NCBI RefSeq assembly: GCF_023184515.1
Contig: NZ_JAAHBP010000008.1
Location: 186,001 to 250,000, forward strand
DNA from: Streptomyces sp. D2-8
GTDB lineage: Bacteria > Actinomycetota > Actinomycetes > Streptomycetales > Streptomycetaceae
Reading direction: 5' to 3'
Length of the DNA stretch: 64,000 nucleotides
The position numbers and the translations under genes are program-made. The notes below the pieces were generated by a model. The model was not told the DNA's origin, searched no databases, and saw nothing but the letters and a program-made list of their open reading frames with translations. Below are positions 42,734-51,257 of the stretch, one piece after another (position 1 is the stretch's first letter; the number at the start of each line of letters is the position of its first letter).

Positions 42734-43456
42734 TCACATCTCGAGCAGCCAGCGTCCCCCGCCGATGAGCGAGCACAGCGACACCGCGTGGAACAGGAAG
42801 AACCACAGCCCCGCCGGCACGTGCGTCAGCCGCGACAGCTGGTCCGCGTCCGAGTCGCCCGCCCCGCCCCGCGCCCGCTTCGCCTGGAGCTCGAAGGCCG
42901 GGCGGACTCCGCCGATCAGCAGGAACCACACCACCGCGTACGCGAACGCCGCCTGGACCTGAGGGCCGGCCAGCCAGGACACCAGCACGAACAGGCCGCC
43001 GGTGACGATCATGGTCAGGGCGCCGTAGGCGTTGCGGATCATCACGAGCATGGAGAGGAGCAGGGCCGTCGCCAACCACAGCAGGAGCGTGATGCGGCCG
43101 GAGCCCAGCAGGGCCGCCCCGCCGAGACCCAGCAGGGGCGGGGCGGTGTAGCCCGCGGCCGCGGTGAGGATCATGCCGATGCCGTGCGGCTTGCCGCGGC
43201 TCACGGTCAGGCCGCTGGTGTCCGAGTGCAGGCGTATGCCGGTGAGGGTGCGGCCGGTGAGCAGGGCCACGAGCCCGTGACCGCCCTCGTGGGCGATGGT
43301 GATGGCGTTGCGGGAGACGCGCCACAGGGCGTGCGGGATCACCACGGCGGCCGCGGCGGCCAGGGTCGCGATCACCACCCACAGGTCGGGGTCGGGCTGC
43401 GTGCCGGAGACCTCGTCCCAGAGGGAGGCGAGCGAGGCGATTGCGGTGCTGTCCAT
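42734..43456 (-). CDS. M50B-like membrane metalloprotease
   Basis: 240 residues. TIAHEGGHGLVALLTGRTL near residue 52 has the HExxH zinc motif inside a hydrophobic segment, as in intramembrane M50B-type proteases. GKPHGIGMILTAAAGYTAPP is the second conserved block. About six membrane spans. Substrate unknown. It is upstream of aroA (110 bp gap) and divergent from the SRAP gene. Confidence 0.9.
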   Translation of the reverse strand: MDSTAIASLASLWDEVSGTQPDPDLWVVIATLAAAAAVVIPHALWRVSRNAITIAHEGGHGLVALLTGRTLTGIRLHSDTSGLTVSRGKPHGIGMILTAAAGYTAPPLLGLGGAALLGSGRITLLLWLATALLLSMLVMIRNAYGALTMIVTGGLFVLVSWLAGPQVQAAFAYAVVWFLLIGGVRPAFELQAKRARGGAGDSDADQLSRLTHVPAGLWFFLFHAVSLCSLIGGGRWLLEM

Positions 43457-43561
43457 GTAAGGCGTTGGCTCCCTGTGGGCGAGTCGACGGGGGGCCGGCG
43501 CGTAGCGCCGTCGTTGGGGGGTGGTGGTCGGGTGACGGGTGGGCCTGGCAGTGTGGCACGT

Positions 43562-44377
43562 ATGTGCGGACGGTATTCAGCGAGTCGTAGGCCAGAGGAT
43601 CTCGCAGGAATCTTTGAGGTCGAGAAGTGGGAGCCCGAGGAGACCCTCGAGCCGGACTACAACGTGGCGCCCACCAAAGAGGTCTACGCCGTCCTGGACC
43701 GCCCTCTGAAGGACGCGGACGACCCGCGGCCGGTTCGGCAGCTGCGCACGCTGAAGTGGGGACTCGTCCCGTCCTGGTCGAAGACCCCCGAGGGCGGCGC
43801 CCGGATGATCAACGCCCGCGCGGAGACCGTGCACGAGAAGCCGTCCTACCGCCGCGCCTTCACCTCCCGGCGCTGCATCCTGCCCGCCGACGGCTACTAC
43901 GAGTGGGTCACCGGCACCCAGGAGCGCGAGCTGGAGGTCGAGGGCAAGAAGAAGCGGCCCCGCAAGCAGCCGTACTTCGTGACACCGGCGGACGGGTCGG
44001 TCTTCGCGATGGCCGGGCTGTACGAGTTCTGGCGCGACAGGACGCTGCCGGACGACCACCCGCAGGCCTGGTGGGTGACCTGCTCAGTCATCACCACGGA
44101 GGCCGAGCAGAGCCCGCTCGCGGTGTCACCGGCCGACGGGCCGCGAGCGCTCGCCGAGATCCACCCCCGGATGCCGCTGATGCTGACGCCCGACCGCTGG
44201 GACGCCTGGCTGGACCCGTCCCGCACGGACGCCGACGACCTGCGCGAGCTGCTCGCCCCGCCCCCCGCCGGGCTGATGCGCGCCTACCCGGTCGCCACGG
44301 CCGTCAGCAACGTCCGCAACAACGGGCCGGAGCTGCTGAAGGAGCTGGAAGGGCCCGAAGAGGGCACACTCTTCTGA
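43562..44377 (+). CDS. SRAP-family DNA-protein crosslink sensor (YedK/HMCES-like)
   Basis: 271 residues starting MCGRYSASR; Cys2 becomes the N-terminal catalytic residue that crosslinks to abasic sites. The other active-site features are NARAETVHEKPSYRRAF, CILPADGYYEW and EIHPRMPLML with the catalytic His. The frame is open far upstream, but the invariant Cys2 fixes the start at 43562. The family shields abasic sites in single-stranded DNA. It lies beside aroA-rsgA in mycobacteria as well. Confidence 0.95.
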   Translation: MCGRYSASRRPEDLAGIFEVEKWEPEETLEPDYNVAPTKEVYAVLDRPLKDADDPRPVRQLRTLKWGLVPSWSKTPEGGARMINARAETVHEKPSYRRAFTSRRCILPADGYYEWVTGTQERELEVEGKKKRPRKQPYFVTPADGSVFAMAGLYEFWRDRTLPDDHPQAWWVTCSVITTEAEQSPLAVSPADGPRALAEIHPRMPLMLTPDRWDAWLDPSRTDADDLRELLAPPPAGLMRAYPVATAVSNVRNNGPELLKELEGPEEGTLF

Positions 44378-44378
44378 C

Positions 44379-45035
44379 GTGACGCATGTGACGAAGGCGA
44401 CCAGTACGACCACCGAGACCGTCGAGACCGACGCCGGAACCGCCCGTATCACCTGGCACGAGGCGAAGCAGGCCCGGCTGGTCCTCGCCGTCAGCCACGG
44501 CGCGGGCGGCGGCATCGAGGCCCGGGACCTGAAGGCCCTGGCCGAGGTCCTGCCCGCCCACGGCGTGACCGTGGCCCGGGTGGAGCAGCCCTGGCGGGTG
44601 GCCGGGAAGAAGCTGGCGCCCGCTCCGAAGACCCTGGACGCCGGCTGGCGGGGCATCTGGCCCGCACTGGCGAAGTCGGGTCTGCCGGTCGTCTCCGGCG
44701 GGCGCAGCGCCGGGGCCCGAGTGGCCTGCCGCACCGCCACCGAGCTGGGCGCCCACGCCGTACTCGCGCTCAGCTTCCCGCTCCACCCGCCGGGCAAGCC
44801 GGAGAAGTCCCGCGCCGACGAGCTGCTGGGCTCCGGGGTGCCCACCCTGGTCGTGCAGGGCGGCAACGACCCGTTCGGGAAACCGGAGGAGTTCCCCGAG
44901 GGGACGTACGCGCTCGTGGAGGTCCCGTACGGGGATCACGGCTTCGCTGTGCCCAAGCGTGCGGACATCTCGCAGGACGAGGCCGTGGCGGTCGTCACGG
45001 ACGCGGTTGTGGAGTGGACCGGGTCACTCGGGTAA
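44379..45035 (+). CDS. Alpha/beta-hydrolase-fold protein (KANL3/Tex30-like)
   Basis: 218 residues from GTG at 44379, 1 bp after the SRAP stop; a GTG at 44388 is an alternative. VLAVSHGAGGGIEARDLK (oxyanion-type loop), GGRSAGARVACRTA (nucleophile elbow with Ser) and PTLVVQGGNDPFGKPEEF (acid), with GDHGF (His), form a full hydrolase triad of the dienelactone-hydrolase-like class. Substrate unknown. Probably co-transcribed with the SRAP gene. Confidence 0.85.
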   Translation: MTHVTKATSTTTETVETDAGTARITWHEAKQARLVLAVSHGAGGGIEARDLKALAEVLPAHGVTVARVEQPWRVAGKKLAPAPKTLDAGWRGIWPALAKSGLPVVSGGRSAGARVACRTATELGAHAVLALSFPLHPPGKPEKSRADELLGSGVPTLVVQGGNDPFGKPEEFPEGTYALVEVPYGDHGFAVPKRADISQDEAVAVVTDAVVEWTGSLG

Positions 45036-45041
45036 AGCTTC

Positions 45042-45068
45042 GGGAATGCCGGGGCGGCGGTCACTGTT
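45042..45068 (+). promoter_or_regulatory. SigR-dependent autoregulatory promoter of sigR
   Basis: GGGAAT (45042-45047), 18 nt, GTT (45066-45068). It matches the known distal, self-activated promoter of sigR. It lies about 300 bp before the main start codon and overlaps the region just after the hydrolase gene. Confidence 0.9.
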
Positions 45069-45307
45069 GTGCGGGACGTACGTGCTGGAGACCAGCACCG
45101 ACGTCGTAGGAGAGGGAGTCCGCCGCATGGGTTCGACCATCTGCCCGCCCGTCACCCGCCATCACCCCGTGGACGGGCTGCGTCCGGCAGAATCTGATTC
45201 GACCCGCAGCAGCCGCGCCGACCTGGACTGGACGGTGCTGCACGCGGCCAAGACCGCCCCTGTTCGGGCGGCGGGCGGACCGGATCGTCGTCTATCCTCC
45301 GATTCGG

Positions 45308-45329
45308 GTGAGACCGGTCTCGGTCTCAC
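45308..45329 (+). repeat. Inverted repeat in the sigR leader
   Basis: GTGAGACC-GGTCTC-GGTCTCAC: the outer arms (45308-45315 and 45322-45329) pair, and GAGACC can alternatively pair with the middle GGTCTC. It ends 12 nt before the AGGAGG that precedes the sigR start, so folding could modulate translation. Confidence 0.6.
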
Positions 45330-45345
45330 GAGAACACTCGAGGAG

Positions 45346-46032
45346 GTGGGTCCGGTCACTGGGACCGACGCAGGGACCGAAAACGGCCAGGCGGAGCAGC
45401 CCGATGGCCAGGGCGGCACGGGCGCGGAGACGGCCGCGGAGCGCAGTGCGCGCTTCGAGCGGGACGCGCTCGAGTTCCTCGACCAGATGTACTCGGCCGC
45501 GCTGCGCATGACGCGCAACCCGGCCGACGCCGAGGACCTGGTGCAGGAGACGTACGCCAAGGCGTACGCGTCCTTCCACCAGTTCCGCGAGGGCACCAAC
45601 CTCAAGGCGTGGCTGTACCGGATTCTCACCAACACCTTCATCAACTCGTACCGCAAGAAGCAGCGCGAACCTCAGCGCTCCGCGGCCGAGGAGATCGAGG
45701 ACTGGCAGCTCGCCCGCGCCGAGTCGCACATGTCGACGGGCTTGCGCTCCGCGGAGTCGCAGGCGCTCGACCACCTGCCCGACTCGGACGTGAAGCAGGC
45801 GCTCCAGGCGATCCCCGAGGAGTTCCGCATCGCCGTCTATCTCGCGGACGTCGAGGGGTTTGCCTACAAGGAGATCGCCGACATCATGGGGACACCCATC
45901 GGAACGGTGATGTCCCGGCTGCACCGGGGCCGCCGTCAGCTGCGCGGCATGCTGGAGGACTACGCCCGTGACCGCGGGATGGTCCCGGCCGGTGCCGGAG
46001 AGACGAACGAAGCGAAAGGCTCGGGGTCATGA
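45346..46032 (+). CDS. sigR: ECF sigma factor SigR (thiol-oxidative stress)
   Basis: 228 residues from the GTG at 45346 (VGPVTGTDAG). Region 2 is DQMYSAALRMTRNPADAEDLVQETYAKAYASFHQF-like (about 45-80) and region 4 is LQAIPEEFRIAVYLAD to IGTVMSRLHRGRRQLRG. The same frame stays open upstream to an ATG at 45127 that has its own ribosome site and lies just after the SigR promoter. In S. coelicolor an extended unstable isoform (sigma-R prime) is made from the self-activated transcript and is degraded under control of stress; the layout here is consistent with that. Partner: rsrA, whose start overlaps the stop. Confidence 0.97.
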   Translation: MGPVTGTDAGTENGQAEQPDGQGGTGAETAAERSARFERDALEFLDQMYSAALRMTRNPADAEDLVQETYAKAYASFHQFREGTNLKAWLYRILTNTFINSYRKKQREPQRSAAEEIEDWQLARAESHMSTGLRSAESQALDHLPDSDVKQALQAIPEEFRIAVYLADVEGFAYKEIADIMGTPIGTVMSRLHRGRRQLRGMLEDYARDRGMVPAGAGETNEAKGSGS

Positions 46033-46340
46033 GCTGCGGAGAGCCGCACGAGACGGATTGCAGCGAAATCCTCGATCATCTCTACGAGTTCCTCGACCGT
46101 GAGATGCCGGACTCGGACTGCGTGAAGTTCGAGCACCACTTCGAGGAGTGCTCGCCCTGCCTCGAGAAGTACGGGCTCGAGCAAGCCGTGAAGAAGCTCG
46201 TCAAGCGCTGCTGCGGGCATGACGACGTGCCGGGCGACCTGCGGGACAAGGTCATGGGGCGGATCGAGCTGATCCGCTCCGGCCAGGCCGTCCCCGACCA
46301 GGACGTCACGGCCTCGCCCGCCACGCCTCAGGAGTCCTGA
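46029..46340 (+). CDS. rsrA: Zinc redox anti-sigma factor RsrA
   Basis: 103 residues, start overlapping the sigR stop (ATGA). Cys11, His37, Cys41 and Cys44 are in place (HHFEECSPC), exactly the ZAS zinc site and redox pair known from S. coelicolor RsrA; Cys61 and Cys62 are also present. Reduced zinc-RsrA holds SigR inactive; disulfide stress ejects zinc and frees SigR. A short inverted repeat (46358-46382) follows and may help termination. Confidence 0.97.
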   Translation: MSCGEPHETDCSEILDHLYEFLDREMPDSDCVKFEHHFEECSPCLEKYGLEQAVKKLVKRCCGHDDVPGDLRDKVMGRIELIRSGQAVPDQDVTASPATPQES

Positions 46341-46492
46341 CACTCCTGCGCTTTTCAACTACCCCACCCCAGAACGGGTAGTCCCCCTCGAACACGTCAC
46401 TCGAACGTGCGAATCCGCGGGATATCGGCCCGTGGACCCCCTGCCGCCGCCCTAGGCTCCGGGCCTGACGGTCATGGCCGGGGGAGGGGCTC

Positions 46493-47830
46493 ATGGAAGC
46501 GGTACCGGCACGGGCACGTGTCTACATCGCCTGTGTCGCCATAGCCGCGCTGCTCTGCCTGCTCCCGCCGCCGGGCGTGCGCACGCCCTGGTGGGCGGTC
46601 GCGCTGCTCGCGGCGCTGTACGCCGGCTGTGAGCGCGTCGCCCGGTCCCGGTTCGTGGGGATCTCCTACCCGGCAGGGACCTTCTACCCCGTGCTGCTCG
46701 CCGGCGCCTTCCTGCTGCCGGCGCCCGCCGCGGCGCTGGTGGTCGTCCCCGGTGCGCTGCTCTCGCAGGTCGGGCGGCGGCCCGTGGCGCTGCGGCGCGT
46801 CTGGCGGGCCGCCCAGCTCGTTCTCGGGGTGTGGGCCGCGGCCACGGTGCACTGGCTGCTCGGCGGGCGGGACGCGGTCGTCGCGGGCGACGTCCCCTAC
46901 GCCCTCGGTCCGGCCGGGGCGGCCGTGCTGGCGTTCTGCCTCGTGCTCGCGCTGCTCGACGGCGGGATCCTGGCCGCGGCGGAGCGGGTGCCGGTGCGGC
47001 GGGCCTGGCGGGGACTGGTGGCGCGCTCGCTCGCGCCGATCGCCGTGCACGGCCTCGCGGGGCTGATGATGGCCGTCCTGTGGCGCAGCCCCTACGGGCC
47101 TGTCGCCGCGCTGCTCGTGCTGCTGCCCATGTGCGTCTCGTGGTGGGCGTTCGCGCAGTACCACCGCGAACGCGCGGCCCATCAGGCCACCATCCGGGCG
47201 CTGGTGCAGGCCGTCGACATCAAGGACGGGTACACCCGCGGGCACAGCGAGCGCGTCGGGCAGGCCTCCATGATGATCGCGCGCGAGCTGGGCATGGCCG
47301 ACGAGCGCGTCGAGGTGCTCCGCTTCGCCGGGATCCTGCACGACGTGGGCAAGCTGGGCGTGCCCACCCGGCTGCTCAGGAAGGACGGTCCGCTGACGCC
47401 CGAGGAGCGGCGGGTGATCGAACTGCACCCCGAGTACGGGCACGAGATGGTGCGCGGCATCGGCTTCCTCGGCGAGGCCCGCGCCGCGGTGCTGCACCAC
47501 CACGAGCGGCTCGACGGCAGCGGCTACCCCTACGGCCTGGTGGGTCGTCAGATCCCCGAGTCCGCACGGGTCGTGGCGGTCGCGGACGCCTTCGACGCCA
47601 TGACCTCCACCCGGAGCTACAGCAGGGCCCGGCCCGTCGCCGTGGCCCTGGCGGAGCTGGAGCGGTGCGCGGGCAGCCAGTTCGACCCGGTGATGGTCGA
47701 GGCGCTCGTCGAGGCCGTCAGGCGGACGGGATGGCACCCGGCGGTGACCGCAGACGACGAGGAGACCCGCCCGCCCCGGGTGCCTCAGCCCGGCGCACCC
47801 CTCCCCAGCCGCCCGGGAGCACACCGATGA
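46493..47830 (+). CDS. Membrane HD-GYP-domain phosphodiesterase
   Basis: 445 residues. About six membrane spans in residues 8-220, then an HD-GYP domain: RGHSERVGQASMMIA, ILHDVGKLGVP (HD), HPEYGHEMVRG and HHHERLDGSGYPYGL (HHExxDGxGYP), and ADAFDAMTSTRSYS. HD-GYP proteins hydrolyse cyclic dinucleotides such as c-di-GMP; all metal-site residues appear present. The C terminus is Pro-rich and probably flexible. The downstream gene overlaps by ATGA and encodes a related but degenerate protein. Substrate unproven. Confidence 0.92.
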   Translation: MEAVPARARVYIACVAIAALLCLLPPPGVRTPWWAVALLAALYAGCERVARSRFVGISYPAGTFYPVLLAGAFLLPAPAAALVVVPGALLSQVGRRPVALRRVWRAAQLVLGVWAAATVHWLLGGRDAVVAGDVPYALGPAGAAVLAFCLVLALLDGGILAAAERVPVRRAWRGLVARSLAPIAVHGLAGLMMAVLWRSPYGPVAALLVLLPMCVSWWAFAQYHRERAAHQATIRALVQAVDIKDGYTRGHSERVGQASMMIARELGMADERVEVLRFAGILHDVGKLGVPTRLLRKDGPLTPEERRVIELHPEYGHEMVRGIGFLGEARAAVLHHHERLDGSGYPYGLVGRQIPESARVVAVADAFDAMTSTRSYSRARPVAVALAELERCAGSQFDPVMVEALVEAVRRTGWHPAVTADDEETRPPRVPQPGAPLPSRPGAHR

Positions 47831-49074
47831 GCGCCTACCGGCCGCCACCGCTCCTCACCCTCGTCCACGCCTGCGCCGCCCTCCTCGCCGCCGGCTCCCT
47901 CGCCGTCACCCTCTACCAGGGGCTCGAGGAACGCCGGGTCGCTCTCGCCTTCGGCGTCCTCGTCGCCGTCGGCGAACTCACCCGGCGCAACGGCGCGCAG
48001 ATCCGGGAGCCGGCGCCGCTCGGGGCCGCCGCGGCCCTGTCCTACGCCCTGCTCGGGGAGGCCGGCGGACGGGCCACGCACCACGGCCCCGCCCAGGTCG
48101 TCGCCGTCGTCCTGGCCGCCTCGCTGCTCGGCAGCGTGCCGCACGTCGCGCGCGGGCAGGGGCCCACCCTCGACCACCTGGCGCGCCGCGTGCTCACCGT
48201 CGGATTCGTCGCCGTGTGTTTCCAGGCCCCGTACAACCGGGGGATGTTCGACGACTTGGGCGGCCCGGCCTACGCCCTGCTGCTGCTCGCGCTGCTGTCC
48301 CTGACCGCGCTGTGCGACGCGGTGCTCGCCGCCGCCCAGGCCCACACCCGCACCGGCTGGCCCTTCGGGCCGGTCCTGCGGGACGAACTGCGGGCCGTGT
48401 GCGGCATCGGGTCCGCCGTCATCGCCACCGGGGCGGTGATGGCGCTGGCGGTCGCCGTCGTGGGGCTGTGGGCGCTGCCCGTCTTCTCCGTGCCGCTGCT
48501 GCTCGCCCAGATGTCGTTCCGCCGGTACGCCGCCGTCCGGGCCACCTACCGGCAGACCATCGCCTCCCTCGCCCGGGCCACCGAGGTCGCCGGATACACC
48601 CCCTGCGGCCACGCCCGGCGCGTCGCAGCGGTCAGCCAGGCGGTGGGGCGTGACCTGGGGCTGACCGAGCCCGAGCTGGCCGTACTGGAGTACGCCGCGC
48701 TCATGCACGACATCGGCCAGCTGAGCCTCGTCGACCCGGTGCCGGCGGGCGCCACCGCCGCGCTGCCCGCCGCGGAGCAGCGGCGGATCGCGCTGCTCGG
48801 CGGAGCCGTCGTACGGCAGACGGGCGTCGACGAGGCGGTGGCCGTGGTCGTGGAACGGCAGGCCGACCCCTACGCCGAGCAGCCGCTCGCCGCGCAAATC
48901 GTCCGGGCCGTCAACGCGTACGAGGAGAAGTCCCGGGAAGGAGGGCCCGGCGGGCCGCTGACGGCGCTGGAGGAACTCCGGCTCGCCACCGCCGGGACGT
49001 ACGCCCCGGAAGTGGTGGAATCACTGGCACGAGTACTGGCAAGGAGCAGTCTGACCCTGCCCGTGACTGGGTAA
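47827..49074 (+). CDS. Membrane protein with degenerate HD domain
   Basis: 415 residues. About six or seven membrane spans precede an HD-type region: CGHARRVAAVSQAVGRDLG and YAALMHDIGQLSLVD. The HD pair is present, but the HHExxDGxGYP segment of the upstream protein is absent, replaced by VVERQADPYAEQPLAAQIV. Duplication of the neighbour with loss of the GYP part is likely. It may be a regulatory partner rather than an enzyme. The ATG overlaps the preceding stop, so the two proteins are made together. Confidence 0.88.
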   Translation: MSAYRPPPLLTLVHACAALLAAGSLAVTLYQGLEERRVALAFGVLVAVGELTRRNGAQIREPAPLGAAAALSYALLGEAGGRATHHGPAQVVAVVLAASLLGSVPHVARGQGPTLDHLARRVLTVGFVAVCFQAPYNRGMFDDLGGPAYALLLLALLSLTALCDAVLAAAQAHTRTGWPFGPVLRDELRAVCGIGSAVIATGAVMALAVAVVGLWALPVFSVPLLLAQMSFRRYAAVRATYRQTIASLARATEVAGYTPCGHARRVAAVSQAVGRDLGLTEPELAVLEYAALMHDIGQLSLVDPVPAGATAALPAAEQRRIALLGGAVVRQTGVDEAVAVVVERQADPYAEQPLAAQIVRAVNAYEEKSREGGPGGPLTALEELRLATAGTYAPEVVESLARVLARSSLTLPVTG

Positions 49075-49191
49075 CCCATGGGTAATGAGCGCCCTCGAGG
49101 CCGTACGTGGTTGGATGCGAAGGAGAAGGTGTCCGGGGGCTCGAAACACAGCTACGGCCAGCCCACCGCACGGAACTGGCAGGCGGGAATC

Positions 49192-50172
49192 GTGAGGATC
49201 TTCGGCAAGGGACGGCACCGGCCCTCCGCCTCCTGGCGGCAGGCCACAGACCGGGCGTTCACCCTCATCGGCGACGGCCGGTACGAGGACGCAGGCGCCC
49301 TGTTGACACGTGCCGCCGATCTGGAGCCCTGGCTTTCCGAGTCCTGGTTCAACCTCGCGCTGCTGCACAAGTTCCGGCACGACTGGGAGCAGGCGCGAGC
49401 GGCCGGACTCAGGGCCGTGGCGCTGCTCGACCGGGATACCGGAGCGCCTGACTGGTGGAACGTCGGCATCGCCGCGACCGCGCTCCAGGACTGGCCGCTG
49501 GCCCGGCGCGCCTGGCAGGCCTACGGGCTGCGGGTGCCCGGGGCGGCCAACGACTCCGGTGAGCCCCTCGGCATGGACCTCGGCAGCGCGGCCGTACGGC
49601 TGTCCCCGGAGGGGGAGGCCGAGGTCGTGTGGGGGCGGCGGCTGGATCCCGCGCGGATCGAGGTGCTGTCCATCCCGCTGCCGTCGTCGGGGCGGCGCTG
49701 GGGTGAGGTCGTCCTGCACGACGGGGTGCCGCACGGGGAGCGGACGACGGCCGCCGGGCACACGTACCCGGTGTTCGACGAGATCGAGCTGTGGGCGCCG
49801 TCGCCCGTGCCGACGTGGGTGGTGCTGCTGGAGGCGGCGACGGAGGCGGACCGGGACGCGCTGGAGCAGCTTGCCGCGGACGCCGGGTTCGCCGCGGAGG
49901 ACTGGTCCTCCTCGGTGCGGTTGCTGTGCCGGATGTGCTCGGAGTCCCGGATGCCGTCCGACGAGGGCGACGGGGAGCATCTCGATCCGCATGATCACAG
50001 CGAGCCGGGGCATCCCGGGCCGCTGGGGCACCGGACGGACGGGCAGCTGTGGGTTCCCGAGCGGGAGTGCGGGTTGGCGGCGCCGGCTTCGCTGGTTCGG
50101 GGGTTGCTGGACGGGTGGGTCGCCGACAGTCCGGATTCTCGGGATTGGCGGGATTTGGAAGAGGTGTGCTAG
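49192..50172 (+). CDS. TPR-containing conserved protein
   Basis: 326 residues from GTG at 49192 (VRIFGKGRHRPSASWRQATD), preceded by AGGCGGGA; an ATG at 49078 in the same frame would add 38 residues of poor conservation. TPR-like helices occupy about residues 10-105 (AGALLTRAADLEPWLSESWF, AGLRAVALLDRDTGAPDWWN). The second half (about 125-326) has no recognised domain but contains short conserved W/Y-rich strands. No signal peptide. Function unknown. Confidence 0.8.
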   Translation: MRIFGKGRHRPSASWRQATDRAFTLIGDGRYEDAGALLTRAADLEPWLSESWFNLALLHKFRHDWEQARAAGLRAVALLDRDTGAPDWWNVGIAATALQDWPLARRAWQAYGLRVPGAANDSGEPLGMDLGSAAVRLSPEGEAEVVWGRRLDPARIEVLSIPLPSSGRRWGEVVLHDGVPHGERTTAAGHTYPVFDEIELWAPSPVPTWVVLLEAATEADRDALEQLAADAGFAAEDWSSSVRLLCRMCSESRMPSDEGDGEHLDPHDHSEPGHPGPLGHRTDGQLWVPERECGLAAPASLVRGLLDGWVADSPDSRDWRDLEEVC

Positions 50173-50184
50173 GTCGTCCCGCGG

Positions 50185-50227
50185 GTGCGGCGCCGTGGGG
50201 GCTGATCGCGCAGTTCCCCGCGCCCCC
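50185..50227 (+). repeat. Streptomyces-type GC-rich intergenic repeat, copy A
   Basis: GTGCGGCGCCGTGG ... TCGCGCAGTTCCCCGCGCCC. This resembles a short sequence commonly scattered between Streptomyces genes. A diverged copy is at 58692-58735 and a partial one at 42655-42673. Role unknown. Confidence 0.65.
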
Positions 50228-50310
50228 GAGGCAAGAAGGGGCGTCCGAGACCGGCGTAATCTGTATCAGCATCTCAGCCCGGTCAGTTTCAGGAAGGCGT
50301 ACGTAACGTC

Positions 50311-50961
50311 ATGGCTCAGCAGGACACCGATCAGCAGCACGCGGGCGTGCTCCCCGTCGATGACGAGGGGTACGTGATCGACACGGAGGACTGCGAGGAG
50401 CGCGAGGCGGCCTGGCGGGAGCGGGGGACCTCGCGGCCGATCACGGTGGTCGGGAACCCGGTGCTGCACAAGGAGTGCACGGACGTCACCGACTTCGGTG
50501 ACGAGTTCCAGCAGCTCGTCGCGGACATGTTCGCCAGCCAGCGCACCGCCGAGGGCGTGGGCCTGGCCGCCAACCAGATCGGCGTCGACGCGAAGGTCTT
50601 CGTCTACGACTGCCCGGACGACGAGGGTGTCCGGCACACCGGTGTCGTCTGCAACCCCAAGCTCGTCGAACTGCCCGCCGAGCAGCGCCGCCTGGACGAC
50701 AGCAACGAGGGCTGCCTGTCGGTGCCCACCGCGTACGCGCCGCTCGCCCGGCCCGACTACACCGAGGTGACCGGGCAGGACGAGAAGGGCAACCCGATCC
50801 GGGTGCGCGGCACCGGATACTTCGCACGGTGTTTGCAGCACGAGACGGACCACCTGTACGGCTACCTGTACATCGACCGGCTCTCCAAGCGCGAACGCAA
50901 GGACGCGCTGCGGCAGATGGCCGAGAACGAGCCCCGCTACCCCGTGGTGGCCAACGACTGA
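50311..50961 (+). CDS. def: Peptide deformylase
   Basis: 216 residues. All three active-site motifs are present: GVGLAANQIG near residue 88, EGCLSVP near 134, and QHETDHLYGYL near 176 (HExxH). A charged N-terminal extension of about 40 residues precedes the core, as in other actinobacterial deformylases. It removes the formyl group from nascent proteins. AGGAAGG upstream of the ATG at 50311. A strong terminator follows. Confidence 0.95.
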   Translation: MAQQDTDQQHAGVLPVDDEGYVIDTEDCEEREAAWRERGTSRPITVVGNPVLHKECTDVTDFGDEFQQLVADMFASQRTAEGVGLAANQIGVDAKVFVYDCPDDEGVRHTGVVCNPKLVELPAEQRRLDDSNEGCLSVPTAYAPLARPDYTEVTGQDEKGNPIRVRGTGYFARCLQHETDHLYGYLYIDRLSKRERKDALRQMAENEPRYPVVAND

Positions 50962-50982
50962 GACCTCAGCCTCATCAGGCGC

Positions 50983-51022
50983 ACGGCGTCTGTTCGGGTT
51001 TCCCACCCCGAACAGACGCCGT
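50983..51022 (+). terminator. Terminator of def
   Basis: A perfect 16-bp stem (50983-50998 with 51007-51022) and 8-nt loop, 21 bp after the def stop. The rest of the 296-bp spacer to 51257 holds the terpene-synthase promoter region; I see no gene in it. Confidence 0.85.
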
Positions 51023-51257
51023 TCGACTGCGCCGTTCGCCTGTCCGTCGCATGTTCGATCGCTTCTGCTCTCCTGGTGATCCACCGGTAGTCACACAGCG
51101 GGAGGTTCCCGGCACTGTGGGGTAGTGAATGAAGCAAATACGTTCCCAGAACGGTCAGTTGTAGTGCTGAATGGGATGAGCGGGGTATGCAACGGCGCAC
51201 GCCCGGCACGAAGGGAGGGGCGGCCCGCGCCAACTGGCGTCTGAGAGGGGTTAGTTC

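Noticed and set aside
42665..43561. N-terminal extension of the SRAP protein
   Set aside because: Cys2 of MCGRY must be N-terminal for catalysis, and the upstream frame is antisense to the M50B-like gene.
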